Source of the DNA: Pantoea sp. | GTDB taxonomy: Bacteria > Pseudomonadota > Gammaproteobacteria > Enterobacterales > Enterobacteriaceae | DNA length: 64,000 nucleotides | NCBI RefSeq assembly: GCF_028283705.1 | Contig: NZ_JAPWKD010000002.1 | Coordinates: 248,001-312,000, forward strand | Direction of reading: 5' to 3' | In this document: one piece after another, positions 54,043-63,221 of the stretch | Layout of the letters: the number at the start of each line of letters is the position of its first letter | Numbering within the stretch: the stretch's first letter is position 1 | Notes under the pieces: model-generated | What the model was told of the DNA's origin: nothing | The model's input: the letters and a program-made list of their open reading frames with translations, nothing else | Database searches by the model: none | Position numbers and translations under genes: made by a program

Positions 54043-56481
54043 TTAAGACAACGGTTCGCTATCACCTGCGGCGGCCTGCTGCGCGCGGCGTTCGATGATC
54101 ATCGTCTGCGGCGTTGACAGCACAATGCCCTCTTTGCGCAGACGCGTGAGAATATCGAACAGCAAATCACTTTTGGCACCGGAGATCTGACGCTGGCTGG
54201 CAACGTTACCGGTTACGCTCAGCACGATTCCATTAGGTGACAGCTCCTTAAACGACACCGACGGCGCGGGCGATTCCAGGATGCGCTCATTCTCCTCATA
54301 GACTTCCAGCAGCAGTTCCCGTACCCGCACCGGATCAATATCCAGCGGGAAGGTCAGCGGAATGGTGACCACGCCCTGCGCGTTACCCATGGTAGCGTTG
54401 CGCACGTTTTGTGAGATGAATTGCGAGTTTGGCACAATCACCGTCGACTTATCGCTGAGCTGGATCTCAGTGGCGCGCACATTGATGCGGCGGATATCCC
54501 CTTCAATGCCGCTGATGGTCACCAGATCGCCCACTTTAACCGGACGCTCGGTCAGCAGAATCAGGCCGGAGATAAAGTTTTTCACTATCTCCTGCAAGCC
54601 AAAACCGATACCTACCGACAAGGCGCTGACGATCCACGCCAGTTTGTTCCATTGCAGGCCCATAATCGACAGCGTCAGCAGGATAATCAGTACATAACCG
54701 ACATTGCTGAACAGCGTCACCAGCGACACGCGCATGCCGGCGTCCATGGTGGTCTTCGGCAGGAACTCTTTATCCAGCCAACGGCGCACCGCGCGCAGCA
54801 CGTAAATGCCCACCACCAGACACAGAATGGCGTTGACCAGATGAGCAGGAACAATGTTCAGCGACTCCAGCCCTTTACCACCCCAGAACTCAATGACTTT
54901 CTGGATCAGTTCAATCGGTGTCGACGAAGCAAAGGTACCGTTAAGCAACGCCAGGGCGACAATGCCAATCAGCGCAGTTTTACCCAGCGCACCGAGCAAC
55001 GTGGCCGCCTGTTGCAGGTGACGCTCATCAATATTGAGTGAACTCTGAATACGTTTGCCACTGCTGTTTTGCGTCGAAAACAGCGTGTCACAACCGTCGG
55101 TGATCAGCTGGCTGAGGAAATAGAACGAACCAAACAGAATTCCACACCAGATCAATTCATAGCTGAGGAAACGCGCCAGTGCGACATAGCCAATAACCAG
55201 GAATACCAGGATGGCGAGCGCCGTCAGCGTCAGCCCCATCTGAATCAGGCCTACCAGGGTGGAACGTGCTTCCGGCGGGTTACCCGCCTGCACCATACGG
55301 CGACGCACCCGGTTGGTACGCATGCTGATCGCCAGTCCGGTACCACCAATCAGCAGCGCCGTCAGGCCGTTAGCAAAGATGGTGGTATTGAGGCTGGTGC
55401 CCACGCTGTAGTTGAATGACTCAACCGTCTGGAAAATAAACACCAGCGCTGCGGTGATCGGCGGGAAGGGTTTCAGCGCCTGCGCCACTTCATTCGAGAT
55501 GCTGGGTAAACGCCAGCTGGGACGACGCGTTGACAGGAAAGCCCGTCCTAAGCCAGCAATCAGGCCGCAGTAAACGCTGAGCTGTACCAGGCGCAAGATA
55601 AAATCCTGCACATCAGCCGACACTTCATCACGGCGGGCAAACGCCAGCGCAAAGAAGTTGAAGGTCAACACCACTGCCGCCAGGGTAGTCAGCGCAATGG
55701 CGGTGGCGAGGAAGCTCCGACGCAGACGCCCTTCCGGCATTTTGTGGATACTCACCCACGCGAGAAACTCTTCACCGTAACGACGACCGAGGGTCATGAC
55801 CAGCATCGCGGCGATCAGCCAGCTAATGGTGCCGAAGCGCCAGCCTGGTTCCCATGACAGCGCAGCGGTATCCTGCAATTCACTCAGGAAGTCGCTGATT
55901 TTCTCGCCATCGAGATCCTGAGTGCTGACCAGCGGTGACCAGAAACGCGGGCCGAAAATACTGCCGGAATTCAGCGCCAGCTGACTTTTCAACTGGTCAC
56001 GGCGCAGGTTAACGATTTGCGACGACAACACCAGCGCACCGTTTTTGATGCCTTCCGCCTGCTTGATTTGATCGTCCAGCTTACTTTTCTGACTCTCAAG
56101 CGTGCTGCGCTTACGCGTCACTTCCGGCGTTTCTTTCACACCACTATCGGGCTTCGGTGCCGGACCAAGTACCGCCAGCTGGGCATCCAATTGCTGACGC
56201 TGAGGAATCAACGCCTGTCCGAGCGTATCGGCATTGCCGGAGAGTTCCAGCGCCATCTCGTTGAGTTGGTTGAGCTGGTTTTCATTGGTATTTCCCGACA
56301 CCTGACCTTTTATCTTGTCGAGAATTTTCTGCATTTTAGGCAGCTCGACCGAGGCGTTAACCTTCGGCGTCGTATCCTCTTGCGCAGGCGCGGCAGCACT
56401 GTCATCAGCCAGTGCCATCGCCGGTACGGCCAGGGCCATTAACAGCAGGAAAGGAGCAAACAGAGATCGAAACGTAAACAT
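54043..56481 (-). CDS. DUF3772-containing MscS-type mechanosensitive channel
   Basis: 812 residues. From ATG 56481 there is a signal peptide (FTFRSLFAPFLLLMALAVPAMALA), then a periplasmic coiled-coil-rich domain (about 30-190, DUF3772-like, LSGNADTLGQALIPQRQQLDAQLAVLGPAP), a long multi-helix membrane region, and the C-terminal MscS core (WIVSALSVGIGFGLQEIVKNFISGLILLTERPVKVGDLVTISG). It is the MscK/YjeP type of large channel, but not the E. coli MscK orthologue by position. Inserted between dld and pbpG, which are adjacent in E. coli. Confidence 0.88.
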   Translation of the reverse strand: MFTFRSLFAPFLLLMALAVPAMALADDSAAAPAQEDTTPKVNASVELPKMQKILDKIKGQVSGNTNENQLNQLNEMALELSGNADTLGQALIPQRQQLDAQLAVLGPAPKPDSGVKETPEVTRKRSTLESQKSKLDDQIKQAEGIKNGALVLSSQIVNLRRDQLKSQLALNSGSIFGPRFWSPLVSTQDLDGEKISDFLSELQDTAALSWEPGWRFGTISWLIAAMLVMTLGRRYGEEFLAWVSIHKMPEGRLRRSFLATAIALTTLAAVVLTFNFFALAFARRDEVSADVQDFILRLVQLSVYCGLIAGLGRAFLSTRRPSWRLPSISNEVAQALKPFPPITAALVFIFQTVESFNYSVGTSLNTTIFANGLTALLIGGTGLAISMRTNRVRRRMVQAGNPPEARSTLVGLIQMGLTLTALAILVFLVIGYVALARFLSYELIWCGILFGSFYFLSQLITDGCDTLFSTQNSSGKRIQSSLNIDERHLQQAATLLGALGKTALIGIVALALLNGTFASSTPIELIQKVIEFWGGKGLESLNIVPAHLVNAILCLVVGIYVLRAVRRWLDKEFLPKTTMDAGMRVSLVTLFSNVGYVLIILLTLSIMGLQWNKLAWIVSALSVGIGFGLQEIVKNFISGLILLTERPVKVGDLVTISGIEGDIRRINVRATEIQLSDKSTVIVPNSQFISQNVRNATMGNAQGVVTIPLTFPLDIDPVRVRELLLEVYEENERILESPAPSVSFKELSPNGIVLSVTGNVASQRQISGAKSDLLFDILTRLRKEGIVLSTPQTMIIERRAQQAAAGDSEPLS

Positions 56482-56618
56482 AAGAGTGAGATTCCAGCGC
56501 AATAACAGTCTGCAGACGCATCTGATTGTGAGTCTGTGGCGGCTAGTGTAGGCCTTTGGCAATCGTGAAACTATAGGAATGAATGCGTAAAACATGGGTC
56601 ATAACGATAAGATTTTTT

Positions 56619-56648
56619 GCAGATGCCACCCGGTCGGATGGCATCTGC
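56619..56648. terminator. Long hairpin downstream of pbpG
   Basis: GCAGATGCCA and TGGCATCTGC form a perfect 10-bp stem with a 10-base loop, seven bases past the pbpG stop. The T-run lies on the plus strand before the stem, so on the pbpG transcript it becomes an A-run; it is a stabiliser or divergent attenuator rather than a classic terminator. Confidence 0.5.
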
Positions 56649-56654
56649 GACAGA

Positions 56655-57605
56655 TTATTCGACGTTCTGTCCCTGAGCGCCGTTGCTCGCGGTTTGGGAG
56701 GCTTTCTGTTTTTTATACGCCAGCGCCGCCGCCGGTACTGGTGCGGCTTTGCCGGTTTCCAGCCAGTCGCGCAGACGATTGGCATCCGCGAAGTGGGTGT
56801 ATTTGCCAAAGGCATCCAGCACCACCAGCGCAACCGGGCGATTGTTAATAAAGGTGCGCATCACCAGGCAGTGGCCCGCTTCGTCGGTATAACCGGTTTT
56901 GGTGAGCTGAATACGCCAGTCATTTTTGTACACCAGGTGGTTGGTGTTACGGAACGGCAGCGCATAGTTCGGATGTTTAAACACCGCGGTATCTTCTTTG
57001 GTGGTACTCAGTTCACCAATCAACGGATACTGACGCGTGGCTTTTACCAGCTTGATCAAATCTTCCGCGCTGGAAACGTTTTGAATCGAGAGCCCTGTCG
57101 GTTCCACATAGCGGGTATGGGTCATGCCAAGGGAGCGTGCTTTGGCATTCATCGCGCGGATAAAGGCATCGTAGCCACCCGGATAGTGGTGCGCCAGGCT
57201 GGCAGCAGCACGGTTTTCCGATGACATCAGCGCCAGCAACAGCATGTTACGACGGCTGATTTCGCTGTTCAGCTTGACGCGGGAAAACACGCCGCGCATC
57301 TCCGGGGTATGGCTGATATCAACCGACAGCATTTCATCCAGCGGTTGTTTGGCATCCAGCACCACCATCGCCGTCATCAGCTTGGTGAGTGAGGCGATCG
57401 GACGGACGCGATCGGGATGGCTGGAATACAGCACTTTGCCGCTATCCAGATCGACAATCATCGCACTGCCAGAGGCAATTTGCGGTTGTGCGACAGGTGC
57501 CAGATTTGACAGCGCAGCAGGCGCGGCCAGAACAGGTGTAGTCACTGCCGGTGCGCCGATCATCAGCGCCAGCGACAGTAAAGGAATACGCATTTTTACA
57601 GACAT
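56655..57605 (-). CDS. pbpG: D-alanyl-D-alanine endopeptidase (PBP7)
   Basis: 316 residues. Start at 57605 gives a signal peptide ([24 protein letters not shown]); the longer open frame is not conserved. Penicillin-binding motifs: SLTK (Ser72-Lys75), SEN in LMSSENRA, and KTG in LTKTGYTD. It cleaves D-Ala-mDAP cross-links in the periplasm. Same neighbourhood as in E. coli (dld, pbpG, yohC). Confidence 0.95.
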   Translation of the reverse strand: MSVKMRIPLLSLALMIGAPAVTTPVLAAPAALSNLAPVAQPQIASGSAMIVDLDSGKVLYSSHPDRVRPIASLTKLMTAMVVLDAKQPLDEMLSVDISHTPEMRGVFSRVKLNSEISRRNMLLLALMSSENRAAASLAHHYPGGYDAFIRAMNAKARSLGMTHTRYVEPTGLSIQNVSSAEDLIKLVKATRQYPLIGELSTTKEDTAVFKHPNYALPFRNTNHLVYKNDWRIQLTKTGYTDEAGHCLVMRTFINNRPVALVVLDAFGKYTHFADANRLRDWLETGKAAPVPAAALAYKKQKASQTASNGAQGQNVE

Positions 57606-57764
57606 CGTGTCAAAAAAATCCGGTGAGGAGTTTTGTGCTGTGCTATCGCACAGGCCGCGCGCATCAGGCCAGATGGAATGCGGGCTGGCGACAGCATAAT
57701 ACGTGGTTCTCTGCGAAATTTCCTGGAGAGATTGTTTCCGGGCGTTAAAAATCAGGATGGGATC

Positions 57765-57788
57765 AAAAAGGGCGGCACAAGGCCGCCC
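57765..57788 (-). terminator. Intrinsic terminator of yohC
   Basis: On the minus strand GGGCGGC, five-base loop and GCCGCCC are followed by TTTTT, 12 bases after the yohC stop at 57800. Confidence 0.8.
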
Positions 57789-57799
57789 AGGTATGCAAG

Positions 57800-58387
57800 T
57801 CAGAACAACTTCGGTCCGTAGCCCCACAGAATCACGGTTAACGCCAGCAGCACTTCAAACACCAGCACCCCAATCGCCAGCGTCGAGCCGGAGAAACGCA
57901 GGCTCTCTTCTTTATCGATATTGAGGAATACCGGGATACCGACGAATAACAGATAGCCGGTGTACACCAGCGCCAGCGTCCCTACCAGCAGGCAGAGCCA
58001 GACCAGCGGATAAAGCGCCACCAGGCCGCTCATAAACAGCGGTGTCGCTACATAGCCCGCAAACACGGTACAACGCTGGATGCTGGGGCGTTGCGGATAA
58101 TTACGCGCCATCCAGTGGATAACACGTCCCATTACCGCCACCCCACCGAGGATGACGAGATAAAACAGAATGCCGAGACCAATACCGGTCAGCATGTTGA
58201 GTTGTACAAATTGCCCCTCGCCCAGATTCCAGCCCAACTGTGTGGTGCCGATAAAGGCGCAGATCACCGGGATCGCCGCCATTAGCAGAACATGGTGGGT
58301 GTAATGGTGCGAGACGCTCTCGTTTTCCTGCTTGATGTCGCGCATTTCCTGATTAGGATGCGCGATAAGTCCCCAGACATGATTCAT
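57800..58387 (-). CDS. yohC: Yip1-family inner-membrane protein YohC
   Basis: 195 residues, same length as E. coli YohC and nearly identical in [24 protein letters not shown] and [23 protein letters not shown]. About five transmembrane helices. Function unknown. ATG 58387 has GAGGAG; the longer frame is rejected. Divergent from yohD. Confidence 0.93.
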   Translation of the reverse strand: MNHVWGLIAHPNQEMRDIKQENESVSHHYTHHVLLMAAIPVICAFIGTTQLGWNLGEGQFVQLNMLTGIGLGILFYLVILGGVAVMGRVIHWMARNYPQRPSIQRCTVFAGYVATPLFMSGLVALYPLVWLCLLVGTLALVYTGYLLFVGIPVFLNIDKEESLRFSGSTLAIGVLVFEVLLALTVILWGYGPKLF

Positions 58388-58553
58388 AAAATCACTCCTC
58401 TGATGCGACGGGCTGCCCCCAACGCTCAGGCTGACCAGCGCAGGCAGCTTCACTTCAAGTATAATCGGCGCTGTCGTTTTTGCGGCAAGCGGCACAAAAA
58501 ATCACCTGCGGGTGTAGACTGTTACAAGGGTTGATAACAACAGGGAGGACGAT

Positions 58554-59129
58554 TTGCATCTTGATATCAACGGATTAATTAGCCAGTACGGCTACCTGGC
58601 GCTGCTGATTGGCTGTATCGCCGAAGGGGAAACCTTTACCCTGCTGGGGGGGGTGGCAGCTCATGAAGGCTTGTTGCACTTCGGCGGCGTGGTATTGGCC
58701 GCGATGGGGGGCGGCATTATCGGTGACCAGCTGCTGTTCTGGCTCGGCCGTCGTTTTGGCACCCGTATCCTGCGCCGTTTTAAAAAGCATCAGGACACCA
58801 TCCACAAAGCCAGCCACCTGATTCAGCGTCACCCCAGCCTGTTTGTGATTGGCGTGCGTTTTATGTACGGTTTCCGCATTGTCGGGCCGATTATCATCGG
58901 CACCAGCCGTCTGAAACCCCTGCGCTTTCTGGTGCTGAATGTGATTGGGGCCGCGCTCTGGGCGCTGATCTTTGTCACCCTTGGCTATTTTGCCGGGGAG
59001 ATCATCACCCCGTGGCTACATAAACTCGATCAGCATTTCAAACATCTGTTGTGGCTGGTGGCGGCGGTGGGATTTGCCATCCTGTTGCGCTACGTCATCC
59101 GTCGCTGGAACCGCCGCCGTGTCGATTAA
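58554..59129 (+). CDS. yohD: DedA-family membrane protein YohD
   Basis: 191 residues, DedA/SNARE-associated family: GEGETFTLLGGVAAHEGLL-type segment (AEGETFTLLGGVAAHEG), GDQLLFWLGRRFG and RFMYGFRIVGPIIIG. DedA proteins are proposed lipid flippases/transporters. The start is a TTG at 58554, decided by GGGAGGA with five-base spacing and homology to E. coli YohD; no ATG or GTG fits. Its end overlaps yohF by four bases convergently. Confidence 0.92.
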   Translation: MHLDINGLISQYGYLALLIGCIAEGETFTLLGGVAAHEGLLHFGGVVLAAMGGGIIGDQLLFWLGRRFGTRILRRFKKHQDTIHKASHLIQRHPSLFVIGVRFMYGFRIVGPIIIGTSRLKPLRFLVLNVIGAALWALIFVTLGYFAGEIITPWLHKLDQHFKHLLWLVAAVGFAILLRYVIRRWNRRRVD

Positions 59130-59905
59130 TTGTGATACCCCTTAAACTGCGGATTCGCCAGCATAAAGCCACCATCGACAATAAACGATTGTCCGGTAGT
59201 GTAGGTGGCCCATTCCGAGCACAGCCAGGCCACTAAACTCGCCACTTCGCGCGTGTCTCCCGGTCGCCCGATGGGGATTTCTGGCATGCGCGTACTGCGC
59301 GCCTCCTCGTTCCGCAGGTGATTCATCGGTGTCGCTATCGCGCCCGGTGCCACCGCGTTGACCAGGATATGGTGCGGTAGCAGGCTGAGGGCCATCGATT
59401 TGGTCAGGCCGCCAAGGGCATGTTTTGCTGCGGTGTAGGCCGCCGCATCGGGCAATGGCGTGTGTTCATGCACCGAGGTGATGTTGATGATGCGCCCCCC
59501 ATTACCCTGATCCACCATATAGCGGGCGGCAATCTGACCACAGACAAACGCCCCGTCGACGTCGACACTGAAAACCTTGCGCCAGTCTTCAAAGGTGACA
59601 TCGAGAAAATCCGCTTTGGTCATCACCCCAGCGTTGTTAACCAGCACATCAATCCGTCCGAGCGATGCAATCAGCTGCACCAGCTGCTGCCCACCGGCCT
59701 GGGGATCGGAAAGATCCAGCTGCCGTACCTGTGCCTGCTGACCACGGCTTTCAACCTGCCGCGCGGTCTCATGCGCCCCCTCTTCGTCCGAACGCCAGGT
59801 GATACCGAGGGTATAGCCCGCCTCGGCCAGCATGAGTGCACAGCTGCGCCCAATGCCTGAATCGGAAGCGGTCACCACCGCCACTTTCTGTTTTACCAGC
59901 GCCAT
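59126..59905 (-). CDS. yohF: SDR-family oxidoreductase YohF
   Basis: 259-residue short-chain dehydrogenase. Nucleotide loop TASDSGIGRS (about residues 11-20), NNAG, catalytic Ser in ITSVHEHT, and YTAAKHAL (Tyr-x3-Lys). Matches E. coli YohF. Start at 59905 (MALVKQKV), with AAGGAG six bases away; the ATG at 59908 is an alternative. Divergent from the GH15 gene. Confidence 0.93.
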   Translation of the reverse strand: MALVKQKVAVVTASDSGIGRSCALMLAEAGYTLGITWRSDEEGAHETARQVESRGQQAQVRQLDLSDPQAGGQQLVQLIASLGRIDVLVNNAGVMTKADFLDVTFEDWRKVFSVDVDGAFVCGQIAARYMVDQGNGGRIINITSVHEHTPLPDAAAYTAAKHALGGLTKSMALSLLPHHILVNAVAPGAIATPMNHLRNEEARSTRMPEIPIGRPGDTREVASLVAWLCSEWATYTTGQSFIVDGGFMLANPQFKGYHN

Positions 59906-60023
59906 CATGTTCTCCTTTTTGTCGGGTGTCTCCTCAGTATAGAAGTTATCCTTCTGTGCCTCGCCGCAGCCATAAATACCGCTTCGGCTATAGTTAACAA
60001 CGGAATAGCGTAAAGGAGGCAGG

Positions 60024-61838
60024 ATGAGCGAGATCAAACGCAAAATTGATGACCACGGCGTAATTGGCGATTTACGTACCTGTGCTCTGGTCGCCAGCGA
60101 TGGCACCATCGACTATCTGTGCTGGCCGGAACTCGATAGCCCGTCCGTGTTTAGCGCCCTGCTCGACAGCGACGAAGCGGGTCTGTTTTCGCTGGCACCG
60201 CAGTGGAAAAATGCGCGCCAGCAGCAACTCTATCTGCCTGATACCAATATCCTGCAAACCCGTTGGCTCGGCGATGAGGGCGTGGCGGAGATCACCGATT
60301 ACATGCCGATCTGCGACGACAGCAGCAAGCTGCCGCGCGTGGTACGCCGGGTGAAAATGGTACGCGGTTCCGCGCGTTTCAAATTGCTGTGCTCACCACG
60401 CCACGATTACGCCCGTGCAGAAATCCGGACCGAAGTACGCCCCGGTGGTATCGCCTTCCATGCCGAAGGCCAGCCTTCGCTGCGTCTGAGCGCCAGCGTA
60501 GTGATGACGCGGGAAACCCACGCGGCCACCGCCGATTTCACCTTACAGGCGGGCGAGCACGCCGAATTTGTGTTTGGCAGCGATGAAGATCCGCATCTGG
60601 ACAAGATTGCCACCGAGCACTGCTTCCGTGACACCCTGCACTACTGGCGGCGCTGGAGCCGCCACAGCTCCTATCGCGGACGCTGGCAGGAGATGGTGAC
60701 GCGTTCCGCGCTGGCGCTGAAAATGCTGACCTCCCACCAGCATGGTTCAATTGCCGCTGCCGCCACCTTTGGCCTGCCGGAAGAACTGGGCGGTGAGCGC
60801 AACTGGGATTATCGCGCCTCCTGGATCCGTGATGCGTCATTCAGCATGTATGCCCTGATGCGCCTCGGTTACGTCGAAGAAGCGAAACACTTTACCCACT
60901 GGGTAGGCCGCTGTGTTGAACATAGCCATGACGACAGATCGCATTTGCAGGTGATGTATCGCCTGGACAGCAGCACCGAACTGCACGAAACCGAGCTGCT
61001 GAATCTCTCCGGCTATGCCAACTCGCGCCCGGTGCGCATCGGCAACGATGCCTGGCGGCAGACGCAGCTGGACATTTATGGCGAACTGATGGATGCCATC
61101 TATCTCGCCAACAAATATGGCGAGGCGATTTCCCAGCGCGGCTGGCAGCATGTGGTCAACATGATCAATTACGTGTGCGATCACTGGCAGCAACCCGATG
61201 CTGGGATCTGGGAGATGCGCGGCGAGCCGGAGCATTTTCTCCATTCGCGTCTGATGTGCTGGGTGGCGCTGGATCGCGCTTTACGCCTTGGCCTGAAACG
61301 TTCACTGCCCATGCCCTACGAGCGCTGGGATCGGGAACGCAGCGCCATCCGCGCCGATATCTGGCAAAACTTCTGGAACCCGGCGCTGGGCCACTTTACC
61401 GCCACGCGTGGAGGCCGCTTTCTTGATGCGTCGATGCTGCTGATGCCGCTGGTACGTTTTGTCGGTGCCACCGATCCCGACTGGATCGCGACTCTGGATG
61501 CCATCAAAGTCCAGCTGGTGAGCGACGGACTGGTACGGCGCTACAACATCAGCGAAACGCCCGCCGATGCATTGAAGGGTGGCGAAGGTTCTTTTGCCGC
61601 TTGTTCGTTCTGGTATGTGGAGTGTCTGGCGCGCGCGGGACGGGTGCACGAAGCGCATTTCGAGTTTGAAAAGTTGCTGAGCTATGCCAATCCGCTGGGG
61701 TTGTATGCCGAGGAATTCACCCCGCACGGCATGGCGCTGGGCAATATGCCACAGGCGCTGACCCATCTGGCGCTGATCAGCGCGGCGTTCTTTCTCAACC
61801 GCAAACTCAGCGGGGAAGTGACGCTATGGCAGCCCTGA
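60024..61838 (+). CDS. Glycoside hydrolase family 15 protein (glucoamylase/trehalase type)
   Basis: 604 residues. N-terminal beta-sandwich (IGDLRTCALVASDGTIDYLCWPELDSPSVFSALLD) and the (alpha/alpha)6 catalytic domain: GGERNWDYRASWIRDASFSMYALMRLGY, EMRGEPEHFLHSRLMCWVALDRAL and EGSFAACSFWYVECLARAG (catalytic Glu in E-G-x-F). No signal peptide, so it is cytosolic. Members hydrolyse trehalose or alpha-glucans; the substrate here is not fixed. ATG 60024 with AAAGGAGG. Confidence 0.88.
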   Translation: MSEIKRKIDDHGVIGDLRTCALVASDGTIDYLCWPELDSPSVFSALLDSDEAGLFSLAPQWKNARQQQLYLPDTNILQTRWLGDEGVAEITDYMPICDDSSKLPRVVRRVKMVRGSARFKLLCSPRHDYARAEIRTEVRPGGIAFHAEGQPSLRLSASVVMTRETHAATADFTLQAGEHAEFVFGSDEDPHLDKIATEHCFRDTLHYWRRWSRHSSYRGRWQEMVTRSALALKMLTSHQHGSIAAAATFGLPEELGGERNWDYRASWIRDASFSMYALMRLGYVEEAKHFTHWVGRCVEHSHDDRSHLQVMYRLDSSTELHETELLNLSGYANSRPVRIGNDAWRQTQLDIYGELMDAIYLANKYGEAISQRGWQHVVNMINYVCDHWQQPDAGIWEMRGEPEHFLHSRLMCWVALDRALRLGLKRSLPMPYERWDRERSAIRADIWQNFWNPALGHFTATRGGRFLDASMLLMPLVRFVGATDPDWIATLDAIKVQLVSDGLVRRYNISETPADALKGGEGSFAACSFWYVECLARAGRVHEAHFEFEKLLSYANPLGLYAEEFTPHGMALGNMPQALTHLALISAAFFLNRKLSGEVTLWQP

Positions 61839-62024
61839 ATGCAGGCCAGCGAAAAATAACACAGAAGGGTTATTACAGCTTTTTACGTAAAGTATCATCA
61901 ACCTGTTAAAATCGTGATTCCCATCACCGCTTCTATGCACATATAATGCGCAGCGGGTCAATAAGACCAAGATGGGTTCGACACACTGACATGCCTGAAA
62001 CACGGCTATAACGACTTGAAAAAC

Positions 62025-63089
62025 ATGAAAAAGAGCATTCGCGCGTTCGCTTCACTCGCCCTCGTACTGGCGGCGTTCAGCCAGTCGGCCTTTGCGGTGG
62101 TTTATCCGCTACCGCCTGCTAACAGCCGTCTGATCGGCGAAAACATCCAAATCACCGTGCCTCAGGACAGCAGACTTCCGCTGGAAGCCTTTGCGGCGCA
62201 ATACCAGATGGGCCTCAGCAACATGCTGGAAGCCAATCCGGGTGTTGACGTCTATCTGCCGAAAGCCGGTACTAACATGGTGATCCCGCAGCAGCTGATT
62301 CTGCCTGACGCTCCGCGCGAAGGTATTGTGATCAACAGTGCTGAAATGCGTCTTTATTACTATCCGAAAGGCACCAAAACCGTGGTAGTGCTGCCAATCG
62401 GTATCGGTGAGCTGGGTAAAGATACCCCGATCAACTGGACCACCAGCGTACAGCGCAAAAAAGCAGGCCCGACCTGGACACCGACCAAAGCGATGCACGC
62501 CGAATACGCGTCACGTGGTGAAATTATCCCTGAAGTGTTCCCGGCAGGCCCGGATAACCCGATGGGCCTCTACGCGCTGTACATCGGTCGCCTGTATGCC
62601 GTCCACGGCACCAACGCCAACTTTGGTATCGGCCTGCGCGTCAGCCACGGTTGCGTGCGCCTGCGTGCGGATGACATCAAATGGCTGTTCGACAACGTGC
62701 CAGTCGGTACGCGCGTACAGTTTGTTGACCAGCCGGTGAAAGCCTCCGTCGAGCCAGACGGTTCACGCTACATCGAGGTTCACAACCCGCTGTCAACCAC
62801 TGAAGAACAGTTCAACTCGCGCGAAATCGTGCCGATCACCCTGACTGCTGCGGTGACCAAAGTGATTGCCGATGCCAGCACCAATCAGGATGCAGTGAAC
62901 AACGCGATCCAGGCCCGTAGCGGCATGCCGACCAAAATTAATGGTCCGGCAGGTGAAGCGCAGCCTGCACCGATCCCGGTACAGGAAACGCCAGACGCGA
63001 TGCCGAAAGAGGAGCCGATGACGCCGCAGGGCGCCGTGATCCCGACTCCGGCTGCGGCCAATACCGCCACTGCCAATAATAATTCTTAA
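62025..63089 (+). CDS. ldtB: L,D-transpeptidase linking Braun lipoprotein to peptidoglycan (LdtB-like)
   Basis: 354 residues: signal peptide ([23 protein letters not shown], cut after 24), LysM-like segment about 41-90, YkuD catalytic domain with His194 and SHGCVRLR (Cys210). Closest to E. coli LdtB (YbiS, 306 aa), from [14 protein letters not shown] through [10 protein letters not shown] 48-residue Pro/Ala/Glu-rich C-terminal extension is not in E. coli LdtB. The ATG at 62025 gives the usual start; a TTG at 62016 precedes it. Ends in a terminator. Confidence 0.92.
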   Translation: MKKSIRAFASLALVLAAFSQSAFAVVYPLPPANSRLIGENIQITVPQDSRLPLEAFAAQYQMGLSNMLEANPGVDVYLPKAGTNMVIPQQLILPDAPREGIVINSAEMRLYYYPKGTKTVVVLPIGIGELGKDTPINWTTSVQRKKAGPTWTPTKAMHAEYASRGEIIPEVFPAGPDNPMGLYALYIGRLYAVHGTNANFGIGLRVSHGCVRLRADDIKWLFDNVPVGTRVQFVDQPVKASVEPDGSRYIEVHNPLSTTEEQFNSREIVPITLTAAVTKVIADASTNQDAVNNAIQARSGMPTKINGPAGEAQPAPIPVQETPDAMPKEEPMTPQGAVIPTPAAANTATANNNS

Positions 63090-63108
63090 TCCTGACGGAT
63101 AAGATCAA

Positions 63109-63134
63109 GCCAGCCTGCGGGCTGGCTTTTTTTT
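63109..63134 (+). terminator. Intrinsic terminator of ldtB
   Basis: GCCAGCC-TGCG-GGCTGGC followed by eight T, 20 bases past the stop. Confidence 0.88.
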
Positions 63135-63151
63135 GCCCGCTGCCAAAAAAC

Positions 63152-63210
63152 GCGCGATAAATCGCGCCGCTACGGTTGTGTGCGGTCTGTAGCGGCGCGA
63201 TTTATCGCGC
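63152..63210. repeat. Inverted pair of REP-like elements
   Basis: A 22-base arm (63152-63173, ending CGCCGCTAC) and its exact reverse complement (63189-63210) flank 15 bases. Each arm holds the GCGCGAT/ATCGCGC hairpin of the 1781 family. Between ldtB and the convergent ZntB-like gene. Confidence 0.85.
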
Positions 63211-63221
63211 AAATCCTGCTA

